A DNA stretch of 64,000 bases from Serratia surfactantfaciens (GTDB lineage Bacteria > Pseudomonadota > Gammaproteobacteria > Enterobacterales > Enterobacteriaceae): the NCBI RefSeq assembly GCF_001642805.2, contig NZ_CP016948.1, positions 1,612,001 through 1,676,000 of the forward strand. The letters run 5' to 3'. The notes under the pieces were generated by a model. The model saw nothing but the letters and a program-made list of their open reading frames with translations, was not told where the DNA came from and made no database searches. Shown here piece after piece: positions 1-9,900 of this stretch. The translations under genes were made by a program, and so were the position numbers. Every line of letters begins with the position of its first letter. Within the stretch, counting starts at the first letter, position 1.

Positions 1-369
1 GTCGTACTTGCCGAGGTTGCTGGCGGTCAGGCCGTGGGTGCGGTTCGGCACCGGCGTCGGCTCCACCTCCAGCTCACCCTGCAGCGGGCCGACCAGCGCC
101 TGCACGATATCCTGGCAGAAGCCCTGGCTCTGAACGATCACGTCGCGCACTTCCGGCGAGATGATGGAGTAAAACACCAGCGGGCGCACGCCAGTTTCAT
201 TATAGATATCATCGATTTGCTGGCGAACTGCGCGAGCGCGCGCCTCGGTTTCGACAAACGGCAGGGTGTACGTGGTCGCCGTGACCGGAAACTGCGACAG
301 CACCGCGTGTCCCAGCACTTCGGCGGTGATCGCCGTACCATCAGAAATATAAAAAACGCTTCTTTCCAC
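1..369 (-). CDS. ppsR: PEP synthase regulatory protein PpsR (kinase/pyrophosphorylase), N-terminal part
   Basis: The gene reads leftward and runs off the window, so only the first 123 residues are visible. They start [20 protein letters not shown] and match the N-terminus of the DUF299 family (E. coli PpsR/YdiA). This bifunctional enzyme inactivates PEP synthase by ADP-dependent phosphorylation of a threonine and reactivates it by Pi-dependent dephosphorylation. The P-loop and C-terminal half lie outside the window. I chose the GTG start at 369 because AAGGAG stands just upstream and the sequence then aligns with the family. It is divergent from its target ppsA, as in E. coli. Confidence 0.93.
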   Translation of the reverse strand, partial: MERSVFYISDGTAITAEVLGHAVLSQFPVTATTYTLPFVETEARARAVRQQIDDIYNETGVRPLVFYSIISPEVRDVIVQSQGFCQDIVQALVGPLQGELEVEPTPVPNRTHGLTASNLGKYD

Positions 370-671
370 CCGAGGCTCCTTACCTGAAAACGGTGTTCCT
401 GCTGTCATCACTGCCAATATCATGGGCCGCAGAGGATCCGTCGGTAAAGGGGCGAGGGAAAAAATTGTGACGGCAGGGCGGTAAACCGCCTTTCGGCGGC
501 AGGTGAAAAAAAGCGCGCCCTGGCGGCGGTAAAAATCGCGGTGCAACGACGCTTTGCATCTGAAACGCAAATTTGCCGCTATTTTCAACAAAAACGGTAG
601 CGTTTGCGCGGTCATTAAAACAGAAGTTTAAAAAGAGCGTAATTTGTTGAGAACTAAGCTTTTCGTGCGAT

Positions 672-686
672 TGGGAACGGTTCCCA
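672..686. promoter_or_regulatory. 15-bp palindrome TGGGAACGGTTCCCA, putative operator
   Basis: The arms TGGGAAC and GTTCCCA are perfectly complementary around one central base. The shape, with a CG-rich centre, resembles LacI/GalR-family operators, but I do not recognise the exact sequence. It lies about 180 bp upstream of ppsA and 300 bp upstream of ppsR. Confidence 0.45.
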
Positions 687-737
687 GCCAAATCAGCCGG
701 TTAGGACATTCTCTTAAAAACCACTTTCTTCAGTGGG

Positions 738-749
738 TTGATCGATTCA
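738..749 (-). promoter_or_regulatory. Cra (FruR) site upstream of ppsA
   Basis: Read on the minus strand the site is TGAATCGATCAA, close to the Cra consensus TGAAWCGNTTCA. Cra activates ppsA in E. coli, so a site about 120 bp before the ppsA start is expected. The assignment is by motif only. Confidence 0.6.
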
Positions 750-866
750 CCTTTCCATTTTCCCCAGATCAGTGTGCTAGTCTGATTCGGCTCCGTGTTA
801 GCGGCGCCGTAAAGCAAGCGAATTAAATCCGTCTTTACCCTACTGATAGCAATAAGGATTGTCTCG

Positions 867-3245
<2,379 letters not shown>

Positions 3246-3275
3246 TGCCTCGGCACCGCTAAGGCATAAACGCCA

Positions 3276-3303
3276 GGCCGCAGTTTACGCTGCGGCCTTT
3301 TTA
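3276..3303 (+). terminator. Rho-independent terminator of ppsA
   Basis: GGCCGCA and TGCGGCC form a 7-bp stem over a short loop and are followed by TTTTT, 30 nt after the ppsA stop codon. Confidence 0.85.
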
Positions 3304-3356
3304 TTTCTGAATGTAAATAACGGCGCGTAAAATAATCAACTTGGCGAAAAAAGAAT

Positions 3357-3466
3357 AAAAAAAAGCCCACCGTAGGAGATGGGCAAAGACTACACACAGC
3401 AATTCACATGTATGGCATTACATTGTTCAGAAAGGTTGCTTTAAAATCAGTGATTTGAAGCAATAG
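3357..3466 (-). ncRNA. rprA: Small regulatory RNA RprA
   Basis: The minus strand contains GAATTGCTGTGTGTAGTCTT, identical to the 3' part of E. coli RprA, followed by a hairpin (GCCCA/TGGGC, 3365-3384) and eight U residues. RprA is an Hfq-dependent sRNA that activates rpoS translation. Its position between ppsA and ydiK is also that of E. coli. The 5' half differs from E. coli but still forms a hairpin (TTGCTT...AAGCAA, about 3435-3462). A -10 element TATTAT lies at 3473-3478, which places the start near 3466. The 5' end is inferred from that -10. Confidence 0.9.
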
Positions 3467-3504
3467 ATGGCCATAATACTAAATTTTTGAACGCCACTAG
3501 TCAT

Positions 3505-3518
3505 TAAGAATCATCCTA
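3505..3518 (+). promoter_or_regulatory. RcsB (RcsAB) box of the rprA promoter
   Basis: TAAGAATCATCCTA matches 13 of 14 positions of the RcsAB box TAAGAATATTCCTA. It is centred about 46 bp upstream of the inferred rprA start. RprA is named for its RcsB control in E. coli. Confidence 0.8.
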
Positions 3519-3685
3519 ATCAATAGCGGCATCATATTTTATTTGCGGGCGTTCTCTCTTTTTTCGGCGTGCAACAAAACAGGGATTTACATTGCACCTT
3601 TTATTCGTTGCGTCTTAATCAATATATAACGGCTTTATATTCGACAGGGATATTACCCGAATGAGGTAGGAATAATGCGTGGGCG

Positions 3686-3714
3686 AAAAATTCCGCCCGA
3701 CGATGCGGGCGGAA
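3686..3714 (-). terminator. Rho-independent terminator of ydiK
   Basis: On the minus strand TTCCGCCCG and CGGGCGGAA form a 9-bp stem followed by TTTTT, immediately after the ydiK stop codon. Confidence 0.85.
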
Positions 3715-3721
3715 GGGGGAA

Positions 3722-4822
3722 TTAGCGTTTTTCCAGCTCTTCGATCACTTGCTCCGGCGCGGTGGTCGGCTCCGGCGCTTCATCCATCCAGGCGGTCAGC
3801 AGGCGATAAGACACCGCCAGGACCACCGGGCCGATGAACAGGCCAATCATGCCGAAGGCCAGCAAGCCGCCGATAACGCCTGACAGGATCAGCAGCAGCG
3901 GCAGATCGGCACCCATGCGGATCAACACCGGGCGCAGCACGTTATCCAGCGTGGCCACTACGCAGCTCCAGACCAACAGCACGGTGCCCCAGGTGGTGTC
4001 GCCGTGCCAGTACAGCCAAATGATGGCCGGCACCAGCACTAACAGCGGCCCCAATTGCGCCACGCAGCAGATGAAGATCAGCATCGTCAGCAGGGTGGCG
4101 GCCGGAATGCCGCTCACTGCCAGACCGATGCCGCCCAGCACCGACTGCACCAGCGCCGTCACCACTACGCCCAGCGCCACCGCACGGATCGCCTGGCCGC
4201 CCAGCAGCACCGCCGCATCGCCGCGCTCAGAACCAAGGCGCACCGCAAAGTGGCGGATGCCCAACGCCACCTGCTCGCCGCGCGCATAAAGCAAGGCGCT
4301 GAACAGCAGCATCAGCGCGCAGTGCAGCAGCAGACGGCCGATATGCGCCGCCTGCGCCACGAACCAGGTGGCGGTCTGGCCGAAGTAAGGTTGTACCTTC
4401 GCCAGCAGCGCGGCGCCGCCGGCGTTAACCAGCGTGTGGTAGCTGGTATAAAGCTTGTCGCCGATCATCGGTACGGATTGCAGCCAGGCGAGATCGGGAA
4501 TATGCAGTTTGCCCGGCGAACTGGCCCAGGCGATCAGCGGCGCACTGTTATCCACCACGCTGCTGATCAGCAGGGAGATGGGCAGAATGAACAGCAAGAT
4601 CAGCAGCAGGGTCATGACCAGCACCGCCAGCGAGCGGCGGCCCCACAGCAGCTTTTGCAGTTTGAGCAGCAGCGGCCAGGTGGCGATCACCACCATGCCC
4701 GCCCAGGCGAAGCCGAGAATAAACGGTTGGATCACCCAGAAACAGGCGACGATCATGATGGCGATAAACAGCACGCCGAAAATAATTCGCGGTAAGTCGT
4801 AACGCGATTGCGGGAGTGGCAT
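3722..4822 (-). CDS. ydiK: AI-2E family transporter YdiK
   Basis: The 366-residue inner-membrane protein belongs to the AI-2E/PerM family. It has about seven or eight hydrophobic segments: two close together at residues 15-50, one near 65-90, and a cluster at 150-340. A polar loop near 90-140 follows the third helix. The family includes the AI-2 exporter TqsA, but the substrate of YdiK itself is unknown. It is divergent from ydiJ and adjacent to rprA, as in E. coli. The acidic C-terminal tail is probably cytoplasmic. Confidence 0.9.
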   Translation of the reverse strand: MPLPQSRYDLPRIIFGVLFIAIMIVACFWVIQPFILGFAWAGMVVIATWPLLLKLQKLLWGRRSLAVLVMTLLLILLFILPISLLISSVVDNSAPLIAWASSPGKLHIPDLAWLQSVPMIGDKLYTSYHTLVNAGGAALLAKVQPYFGQTATWFVAQAAHIGRLLLHCALMLLFSALLYARGEQVALGIRHFAVRLGSERGDAAVLLGGQAIRAVALGVVVTALVQSVLGGIGLAVSGIPAATLLTMLIFICCVAQLGPLLVLVPAIIWLYWHGDTTWGTVLLVWSCVVATLDNVLRPVLIRMGADLPLLLILSGVIGGLLAFGMIGLFIGPVVLAVSYRLLTAWMDEAPEPTTAPEQVIEELEKR

Positions 4823-4969
4823 CAGTGGCTTCTCATCCTGGTCAATTGAATCCCTGGCACCGGCGAATCGGGGTGCCTGTCGGTCGGTTTCTCACCGCCG
4901 GGCGGCCGCCTGTGGCGGCGCTCGCAGGGCGGTAATAATGTGAATGCCTTCACTAAACGAGTATGTTAG

Positions 4970-4988
4970 TTTTTAGTGTCACTAAAAA
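4970..4988. promoter_or_regulatory. 19-bp palindrome in the ydiK/ydiJ divergent promoter region
   Basis: TTTTTAGTG-T-CACTAAAAA is a perfect inverted repeat with 9-bp arms, about 80 bp upstream of ydiJ. A further partial copy (CACTAAAC) lies at 4951-4958. The sequence looks like a dimeric repressor site; I do not recognise the regulator. Confidence 0.5.
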
Positions 4989-5067
4989 ATAGGGTGGGTC
5001 TGAATTAAAGGCCCGATTCAGCGTACATCAGCGCATAAAAAATAGACGGACAGGGTCAAAAAAGCGA

Positions 5068-8000
5068 ATGATCCCACAGATTTCTCAGGCGCCCGGCCTC
5101 GTTCAACGGGTGCTCGACTTTTTGGAAGCACTGAAGCAAAACGGATTCAACGGCGATACCGCCACCAGCTACGCCGACCGGCTGACGATGGCCACCGACA
5201 ACAGCATCTATCAGCTGTTGCCCGATGCGGTGGTGTTTCCCCGTTCCACCGCCGATGTGGCGCTGATCGCCCGCCTGGCGGGTGAAGAACGCTTCAAAAC
5301 GCTGACCTTCAGCCCGCGCGGCGGCGGCACCGGCACCAACGGCCAGTCGCTCAATACCGGCATCGTGGTCGATATGTCGCGCCATATGAACCGCATTCTG
5401 GAGATCAACGTCGAACAGGGGTGGGTAAAAGTCGAAGCCGGGGTGATCAAGGACCAGTTGAATCAATATCTGCGGCCGTTCGGCTACTTCTTCTCGCCGG
5501 AACTCTCCACCAGCAACCGCGCTACCCTGGGCGGCATGATCAATACCGACGCCTCCGGCCAGGGCTCGCTGGTGTACGGCAAAACCTCCGATCACGTATT
5601 GGGCCTGCGGGCGGTACTGCTGGGCGGCGAGATGATCGATACCCGTGCCATGCCGACGACGCTGGCGGAAACGATTGCTCTGGAAGAGACTGCCGAAGGG
5701 CGCATCTATCGCACGGTGCTGAACCGCTGCCGCGAGCAGCGCGCGCTGATCCTGGAAAAATTCCCCAAGCTCAACCGTTTCCTCACCGGCTACGACCTGC
5801 GCCATGTGCTGAGCGACGATCTGCAAACCTTCGATCTGACGCGCATTCTGACCGGTGCCGAAGGCACGCTGGCCTTTATCACCGAAGCGCGGCTGGACAT
5901 CACGCCGCTGCCGCAGGTGCGTCGCCTGGTCAACGTAAAGTACGACTCCTTCGACTCGGCGCTGCGCAATGCGCCCTTTATGGTCGAAGCCAAGGCGCTG
6001 TCGGTGGAAACCATCGACTCCAAGGTGCTGAACCTGGCGCGTGAAGATATCGTTTGGCACTCGGTGAACGAGCTGATCGCCGACGTGCCGGACAAAGAGA
6101 TGCTCGGGCTGAACATCGTCGAGTTCGCCGGTGACGATCGGGCGCTGATCGACGGCCAGATGGAGGCCCTGTGCCAACGGCTGGACGAATTGATCGCACA
6201 GCGGCAGGGCGGCGTGATCGGATACCAGATCTGCGGCGATTTGGCGGGCATCGAGCGCATTTACAACATGCGCAAGAAAGCGGTCGGGTTGCTGGGCAAC
6301 GCCAAAGGGCGCGCCAAGCCGATTCCGTTCGCCGAGGACACCTGCGTGCCGCCGCAGCACCTGGCTGACTATATCGTCGAGTTCCGTCAACTGCTCGACG
6401 AGCACAACCTGAGCTATGGCATGTTCGGCCACGTCGACGCCGGGGTGCTGCACGTGCGCCCGGCGCTCGACATGTGCGACCCGCAGCAGGAAGTGCTGAT
6501 GAAACAGATCTCCGATCGGGTGGTGGCGCTGACCGCCAAATACGGCGGCCTGCTGTGGGGCGAGCACGGCAAAGGCTTCCGTGCGGAATACAGCCCTGAA
6601 TTCTTCGGGGAAACGCTGTTTGAGGAGCTGCGCCGCATCAAGGCGGCGTTCGATCCGGATAACCGCCTGAACCCGGGCAAGATCTGTGCGCCGCTGGCGG
6701 TGGATGCGCCGATGATGCAGGTGGATGCGGTCAAACGCGGCACTTTCGATCGCCAGATCCCGGTCGAGGTGCGCACCTCGTTCCGCGGCGCGCTGGAGTG
6801 TAACGGCAACGGCCTGTGTTTCAACTTCGACGTGCGCAGCCCGATGTGCCCGTCGATGAAGATCAGCGGCAACCGCATTCATTCGCCGAAAGGGCGGGCG
6901 ACGCTGGTGCGCGAGTGGTTGCGTCTGTTGGCCGAGCAGGGCGTGGATCCGCTGGCGCTGGAGAAACAGCTGCCGCAGCAGCGCCTCAGCTTGCGCGGCG
7001 TGATCGAAAAGACCCGCAACAGCTGGCACGCCGGCAAAGGCGAGTATGACTTCTCGCAAGAAGTGAAAGAAGCGATGTCCGGCTGCCTGGCCTGCAAGGC
7101 CTGCTCCACCCAGTGCCCGATCAAGATTGACGTGCCGGGGTTCCGTTCGCGCTTCCTGCAGCTCTACCACACCCGCTATCTGCGCCCGGTGAGCGACTAC
7201 ATGGTCGCCGGCGTGGAGAGCTACACCCCGCTGATGGCCCGCGCGCCGAAGGTGTTCAACTTCTTCTTCCGCCAGCCGTGGCTGCGGGAGATGAGCCGCC
7301 ACGCCATCGGCATGGTCGATCTGCCGCTGTTGTCCAGCCCGACGCTGCGTCAGCAGCTGTCCGGCCACCGCGCGACCACGTTGACGCTGGAGCAGTTGGA
7401 AGGGTTGAGCGCCGAGCAACGCGCAGAGCACGTGCTGATCGTTCAGGATCCGTTCACCAGCTATTACGACGCCAAAGTGGTGGCGGATTTCGTGCGGCTG
7501 GTGGAGAAGCTCGGCTATAAACCGGTGCTGCTGCCGTTCTCGCCGAACGGCAAGGCGCAGCATGTGAAAGGTTTCCTGACGCGTTTTGCCCGCACCGCAC
7601 GCAAAACCGCCGATTTCCTCAACCGCGTGGCGCAGCTCGGCATGCCTATGGTGGGCGTCGATCCTGCGCTGGTGCTGTGCTACCGCGACGAATACCGCGA
7701 GATCCTCGGCGCCGAGCGCGGCGATTTCCAGGTGCAGCTGGTGCATGAATGGTTGCAACAGCGGATCGCGGATCGCGCCGAACAGCCGGCGACCGGCGAG
7801 CCCTGGTATCTGTTCGGCCACTGCACCGAAACTACCGCGCTGCCGGCCAGCGGCCAACAGTGGGCGGCGATCTTCGCCCGCTTCGGCGCCAAACTGGAGA
7901 ACGTCAGCGTCGGCTGCTGCGGCATGGCGGGCACTTACGGCCACGAAGCCAAGAACCTGCAAAACTCGCTCGGCATTTATGAGCTATCATGGCATCCGAC

Positions 8001-8124
8001 GCTGCAGCGTTTGCCGCGGCAGCGCTGCCTGGCGACCGGCTATTCGTGCCGCAGCCAGGTGAAACGCATCGAGGGCAATGGCGTGCGCCACCCATTACAG
8101 GCACTTCTGGAGATGATTGAGTGA
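5068..8124 (+). CDS. ydiJ: FAD/4Fe-4S D-2-hydroxyglutarate dehydrogenase YdiJ
   Basis: This 1018-residue fusion flavoprotein oxidises D-2-hydroxyglutarate to 2-oxoglutarate in E. coli. An N-terminal FAD_binding_4 (PCMH) domain spans about 45-270, with the glycine-rich motif SPRGGGTGTNGQSL. A FAD-linked oxidase C-terminal domain follows (about 280-560). Cysteines 578 and 584 (CNGNGLC) come next, then a ferredoxin-type cluster motif with Cys673, 676, 679 and 683 (GCLACKACSTQCP). A CCG-type heterodisulfide-reductase-like segment (VGCCGMAGTYG) lies near residue 950. The stop codon overlaps the menI start, so the two are co-transcribed. Confidence 0.93.
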   Translation: MIPQISQAPGLVQRVLDFLEALKQNGFNGDTATSYADRLTMATDNSIYQLLPDAVVFPRSTADVALIARLAGEERFKTLTFSPRGGGTGTNGQSLNTGIVVDMSRHMNRILEINVEQGWVKVEAGVIKDQLNQYLRPFGYFFSPELSTSNRATLGGMINTDASGQGSLVYGKTSDHVLGLRAVLLGGEMIDTRAMPTTLAETIALEETAEGRIYRTVLNRCREQRALILEKFPKLNRFLTGYDLRHVLSDDLQTFDLTRILTGAEGTLAFITEARLDITPLPQVRRLVNVKYDSFDSALRNAPFMVEAKALSVETIDSKVLNLAREDIVWHSVNELIADVPDKEMLGLNIVEFAGDDRALIDGQMEALCQRLDELIAQRQGGVIGYQICGDLAGIERIYNMRKKAVGLLGNAKGRAKPIPFAEDTCVPPQHLADYIVEFRQLLDEHNLSYGMFGHVDAGVLHVRPALDMCDPQQEVLMKQISDRVVALTAKYGGLLWGEHGKGFRAEYSPEFFGETLFEELRRIKAAFDPDNRLNPGKICAPLAVDAPMMQVDAVKRGTFDRQIPVEVRTSFRGALECNGNGLCFNFDVRSPMCPSMKISGNRIHSPKGRATLVREWLRLLAEQGVDPLALEKQLPQQRLSLRGVIEKTRNSWHAGKGEYDFSQEVKEAMSGCLACKACSTQCPIKIDVPGFRSRFLQLYHTRYLRPVSDYMVAGVESYTPLMARAPKVFNFFFRQPWLREMSRHAIGMVDLPLLSSPTLRQQLSGHRATTLTLEQLEGLSAEQRAEHVLIVQDPFTSYYDAKVVADFVRLVEKLGYKPVLLPFSPNGKAQHVKGFLTRFARTARKTADFLNRVAQLGMPMVGVDPALVLCYRDEYREILGAERGDFQVQLVHEWLQQRIADRAEQPATGEPWYLFGHCTETTALPASGQQWAAIFARFGAKLENVSVGCCGMAGTYGHEAKNLQNSLGIYELSWHPTLQRLPRQRCLATGYSCRSQVKRIEGNGVRHPLQALLEMIE

Positions 8125-8537
8125 AATTGTGGAAACGTGAAACATCGCTGGAGCAGCTGAACCGCGCCGGTGACGGCTGCATGGTCAGCCATGTGGGCAT
8201 CGAGTTTACCCAGATGGGCGAGGATTTCCTCGAGGCCACCATGCCGGTCGATGGCCGTACCCGGCAGCCGTTCGGGCTGTTGCACGGCGGAGCGTCGGTG
8301 GTGCTGGCGGAATCGATGGGATCGATGGCCGGCTACCTGTGCAGCGAAGGCGAGCAGAAAGTGGTGGGGCTGGAGATCAACGCCAACCACCTGCGCGCGG
8401 TGTTCGATGGGCAGGTGCGCGGGGTGTGCCGTGCGTTGCACGTGGGCCGCCGCCATCAGGTGTGGCAGATAGAGATCTTCGACGCGCGCGACCGGCTGTG
8501 CTGCACCTCGCGTCTGACCACGGCGGTCATCGACTGA
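8121..8537 (+). CDS. menI: 1,4-dihydroxy-2-naphthoyl-CoA hydrolase MenI
   Basis: This 138-residue hotdog-fold thioesterase (E. coli YdiI/MenI) releases CoA from DHNA-CoA in menaquinone synthesis. The active-site segment FGLLHGGASVVLAESMGS is visible at about 50-68; the family's catalytic glutamate is in LAES. The GTG start shares four bases with the ydiJ stop (GTGA), which indicates translational coupling. The other men genes are not in this window. Confidence 0.92.
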   Translation: MKLWKRETSLEQLNRAGDGCMVSHVGIEFTQMGEDFLEATMPVDGRTRQPFGLLHGGASVVLAESMGSMAGYLCSEGEQKVVGLEINANHLRAVFDGQVRGVCRALHVGRRHQVWQIEIFDARDRLCCTSRLTTAVID

Positions 8538-8548
8538 TCCCCGTCGGC

Positions 8549-8573
8549 TTCCGCAGGCCAGCGGCCTGCGGAA
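8549..8573. terminator. 11-bp perfect inverted repeat between convergent genes
   Basis: TTCCGCAGGCC and GGCCTGCGGAA pair perfectly over a 3-nt loop, just after menI and before the end of the leftward gene. Neither side has a clean U tract, so function as a terminator is likely but unproven. Confidence 0.5.
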
Positions 8574-8582
8574 CGCATCGCT

Positions 8583-8987
8583 TTACAGTTGAAACGGCAC
8601 GCGTTTGACGAAGTCCTTCTGAAACGCGTTCGCCTTCTCCCAGGTGCCTTCCATCGCATATTTTTGGCAGATCAGCGTCAGCGTGTGGCGTGCGAAGTGG
8701 TAGCTTTGCACCCGAAACAGCTGGCAGCGCTGCGGATTGTTGATCTCGACGATCAGCCGGTTGTGCAGCTTGCTGAGCGCGTGCAGGTAGCTGTCGTCGT
8801 CGCCGTTCTCCAGGCACAGATTGGCCATGGTCAGGCTGACGCTGTTGTATCGCTTCAGATGATCAATATTGCATTCCGGGCGTCGCAGCGCCGCTTCGGC
8901 CATATAAAAGTCCACCGTGGCGTCGCGCACGCTGAATTTGTATTCGTCAATCTTGCCCAGCAACCATGCGTTGATCGTAAGAGTCAT
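8583..8987 (-). CDS. Fur-box-preceded protein of unknown function
   Basis: I do not recognise this 134-residue protein. It begins MTLTINAWLLGKIDEYKFSV, is rich in aromatic and charged residues, and has no signal peptide or membrane segment, so it is probably a helical cytoplasmic protein. Three or four cysteines (for example in LCLENGDDD, QRCQLFR and ICQKYA) do not form an obvious metal motif. I chose the ATG at 8987; a TTG seven codons upstream is the alternative, and no strong ribosome site decides. A near-perfect Fur box lies 28-42 bp upstream. It sits between menI and sufA, where E. coli has no equivalent that I know of. Confidence 0.75.
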   Translation of the reverse strand: MTLTINAWLLGKIDEYKFSVRDATVDFYMAEAALRRPECNIDHLKRYNSVSLTMANLCLENGDDDSYLHALSKLHNRLIVEINNPQRCQLFRVQSYHFARHTLTLICQKYAMEGTWEKANAFQKDFVKRVPFQL

Positions 8988-9014
8988 TGGCTTCGCGCTC
9001 AAATTCAAATTGAA

Positions 9015-9029
9015 TGATAATCATTATCA
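9015..9029. promoter_or_regulatory. Fur box upstream of the unknown gene at 8583-8987
   Basis: TGATAAT-C-ATTATCA is a perfect 7-1-7 Fur inverted repeat. The surrounding 19-mer (9010-9028) matches 16 of 19 positions of the classical GATAATGATAATCATTATC box. Confidence 0.9.
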
Positions 9030-9442
9030 TATAAACTGCCGCGTTGCCGATCAATCCCCGATACGGCGTTTTTTTGTTGTGCAGGGTGGCAATTGGCCCT
9101 CGGCGGCCCAACTTGATCCAGAGCGACTAAACTTTAATCAGCAGCCTCTCAGTCCGCACAGGGCGAGAAATGCCGATAAACGCACATTTACGACAGACAG
9201 AATGCAGAAATAGGTATTTTCTATGAATGTTTAGAACGGCAACGCACCGTGGCGCTGTAACGCTGACGGGCCACCGGGGAGTGCGGTACGGTGATGCAGG
9301 ATAGATAACAAATTCATAGGGATAGCATGCACACCTTGCCGCCTGACGCCGCAAGCCGCCACGGATGTCCCGTTGGCTTGCCGCGCGCCGCAGCGAAAAA
9401 CCGCGCTCGCGGCGGATACCCCCGCAAAACAAACGGTTGAAG

Positions 9443-9457
9443 TGATAATCGTTATCA
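9443..9457. promoter_or_regulatory. Fur box of the suf operon promoter
   Basis: TGATAAT-C-GTTATCA is a 7-1-7 Fur repeat with a single mismatch, about 58 bp upstream of the sufA start. Fur represses suf in iron-replete E. coli. Confidence 0.88.
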
Positions 9458-9514
9458 CTAACATATAAGCAACCCAGATTGGCTGTGGCTAAACACGAGT
9501 GTGAGGTAGACCCT

Positions 9515-9886
9515 ATGCAAACGGAAAATGTCGGCACTTTTTCTCTGGATGAAAATGTCTGGCAAGGCATTTCGCTCAGCGACAGCGCCGTAAGACAAAT
9601 AACGAAACTGATGCAGCAGGATCCGCAGGTGAAAGGGCTGCAGCTAGGGGTGAAACAATCCGGCTGCGCCGGCTTTGCCTATGTGCTGGATCTGACCCGC
9701 GACCCCGCCGATGACGATCTGCTGTTTGAGCGCGACGGCGCCAAACTGTATGTGCCGCTGAAGGCGATGCCGTTTATCGATGGCACCACGGTCGATTATG
9801 TCCGTGAAGGGCTGAACCAGATCTTCAAATTCAACAACCCTAAAGCTCAGCATGCCTGCGGGTGCGGCGAGAGTTTTGGCGTTTGA
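9515..9886 (+). CDS. sufA: A-type Fe-S carrier SufA
   Basis: First gene of the suf operon, 123 residues. SufA receives Fe-S clusters from SufBC2D and delivers them to apoproteins. The HesB/IscA fold is clear, with the three conserved cysteines in KQSGCAGF and, near the C-terminus, [10 protein letters not shown] chose the ATG at 9515, not the in-frame upstream codon, because GAGGTAG stands at the right distance and the N-terminus then matches E. coli SufA. It is followed after 14 bp by sufB. Confidence 0.96.
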   Translation: MQTENVGTFSLDENVWQGISLSDSAVRQITKLMQQDPQVKGLQLGVKQSGCAGFAYVLDLTRDPADDDLLFERDGAKLYVPLKAMPFIDGTTVDYVREGLNQIFKFNNPKAQHACGCGESFGV

Positions 9887-9900
9887 GCGATGCAATCAAC

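Larger units (their letters stand above)
370..866. other. Divergent ppsR/ppsA control region
   Basis: This 497-bp gap has no convincing gene. It carries a short inverted repeat (477-490, GGCGGT-AA-ACCGCC), a 15-bp operator-like palindrome (672-686) and a Cra-like site (738-749). The part nearest ppsA ends with AAGGA about 8 nt before the ppsA ATG. I could not assign the two promoters with confidence. Confidence 0.6.
8988..9514. other. Divergent regulatory region between the Fur-controlled gene and sufA
   Basis: No gene is visible in these 527 bases. A Fur box stands at each end (9015-9029 and 9443-9457). The E. coli suf promoter is also controlled by IscR, OxyR and IHF; I looked for those sites and found no match that I would defend. 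Confidence 0.6.

Noticed and set aside
644..826. Small gene in the ppsR-ppsA gap
   Set aside because: The 60-codon frame lacks a ribosome site and overlaps the operator and Cra sites; its product has no recognisable feature.
5056..7962. 968-codon open frame antisense to ydiJ
   Set aside because: Same effect: low-complexity composition, no family resemblance, and the opposite strand encodes YdiJ over its whole length.
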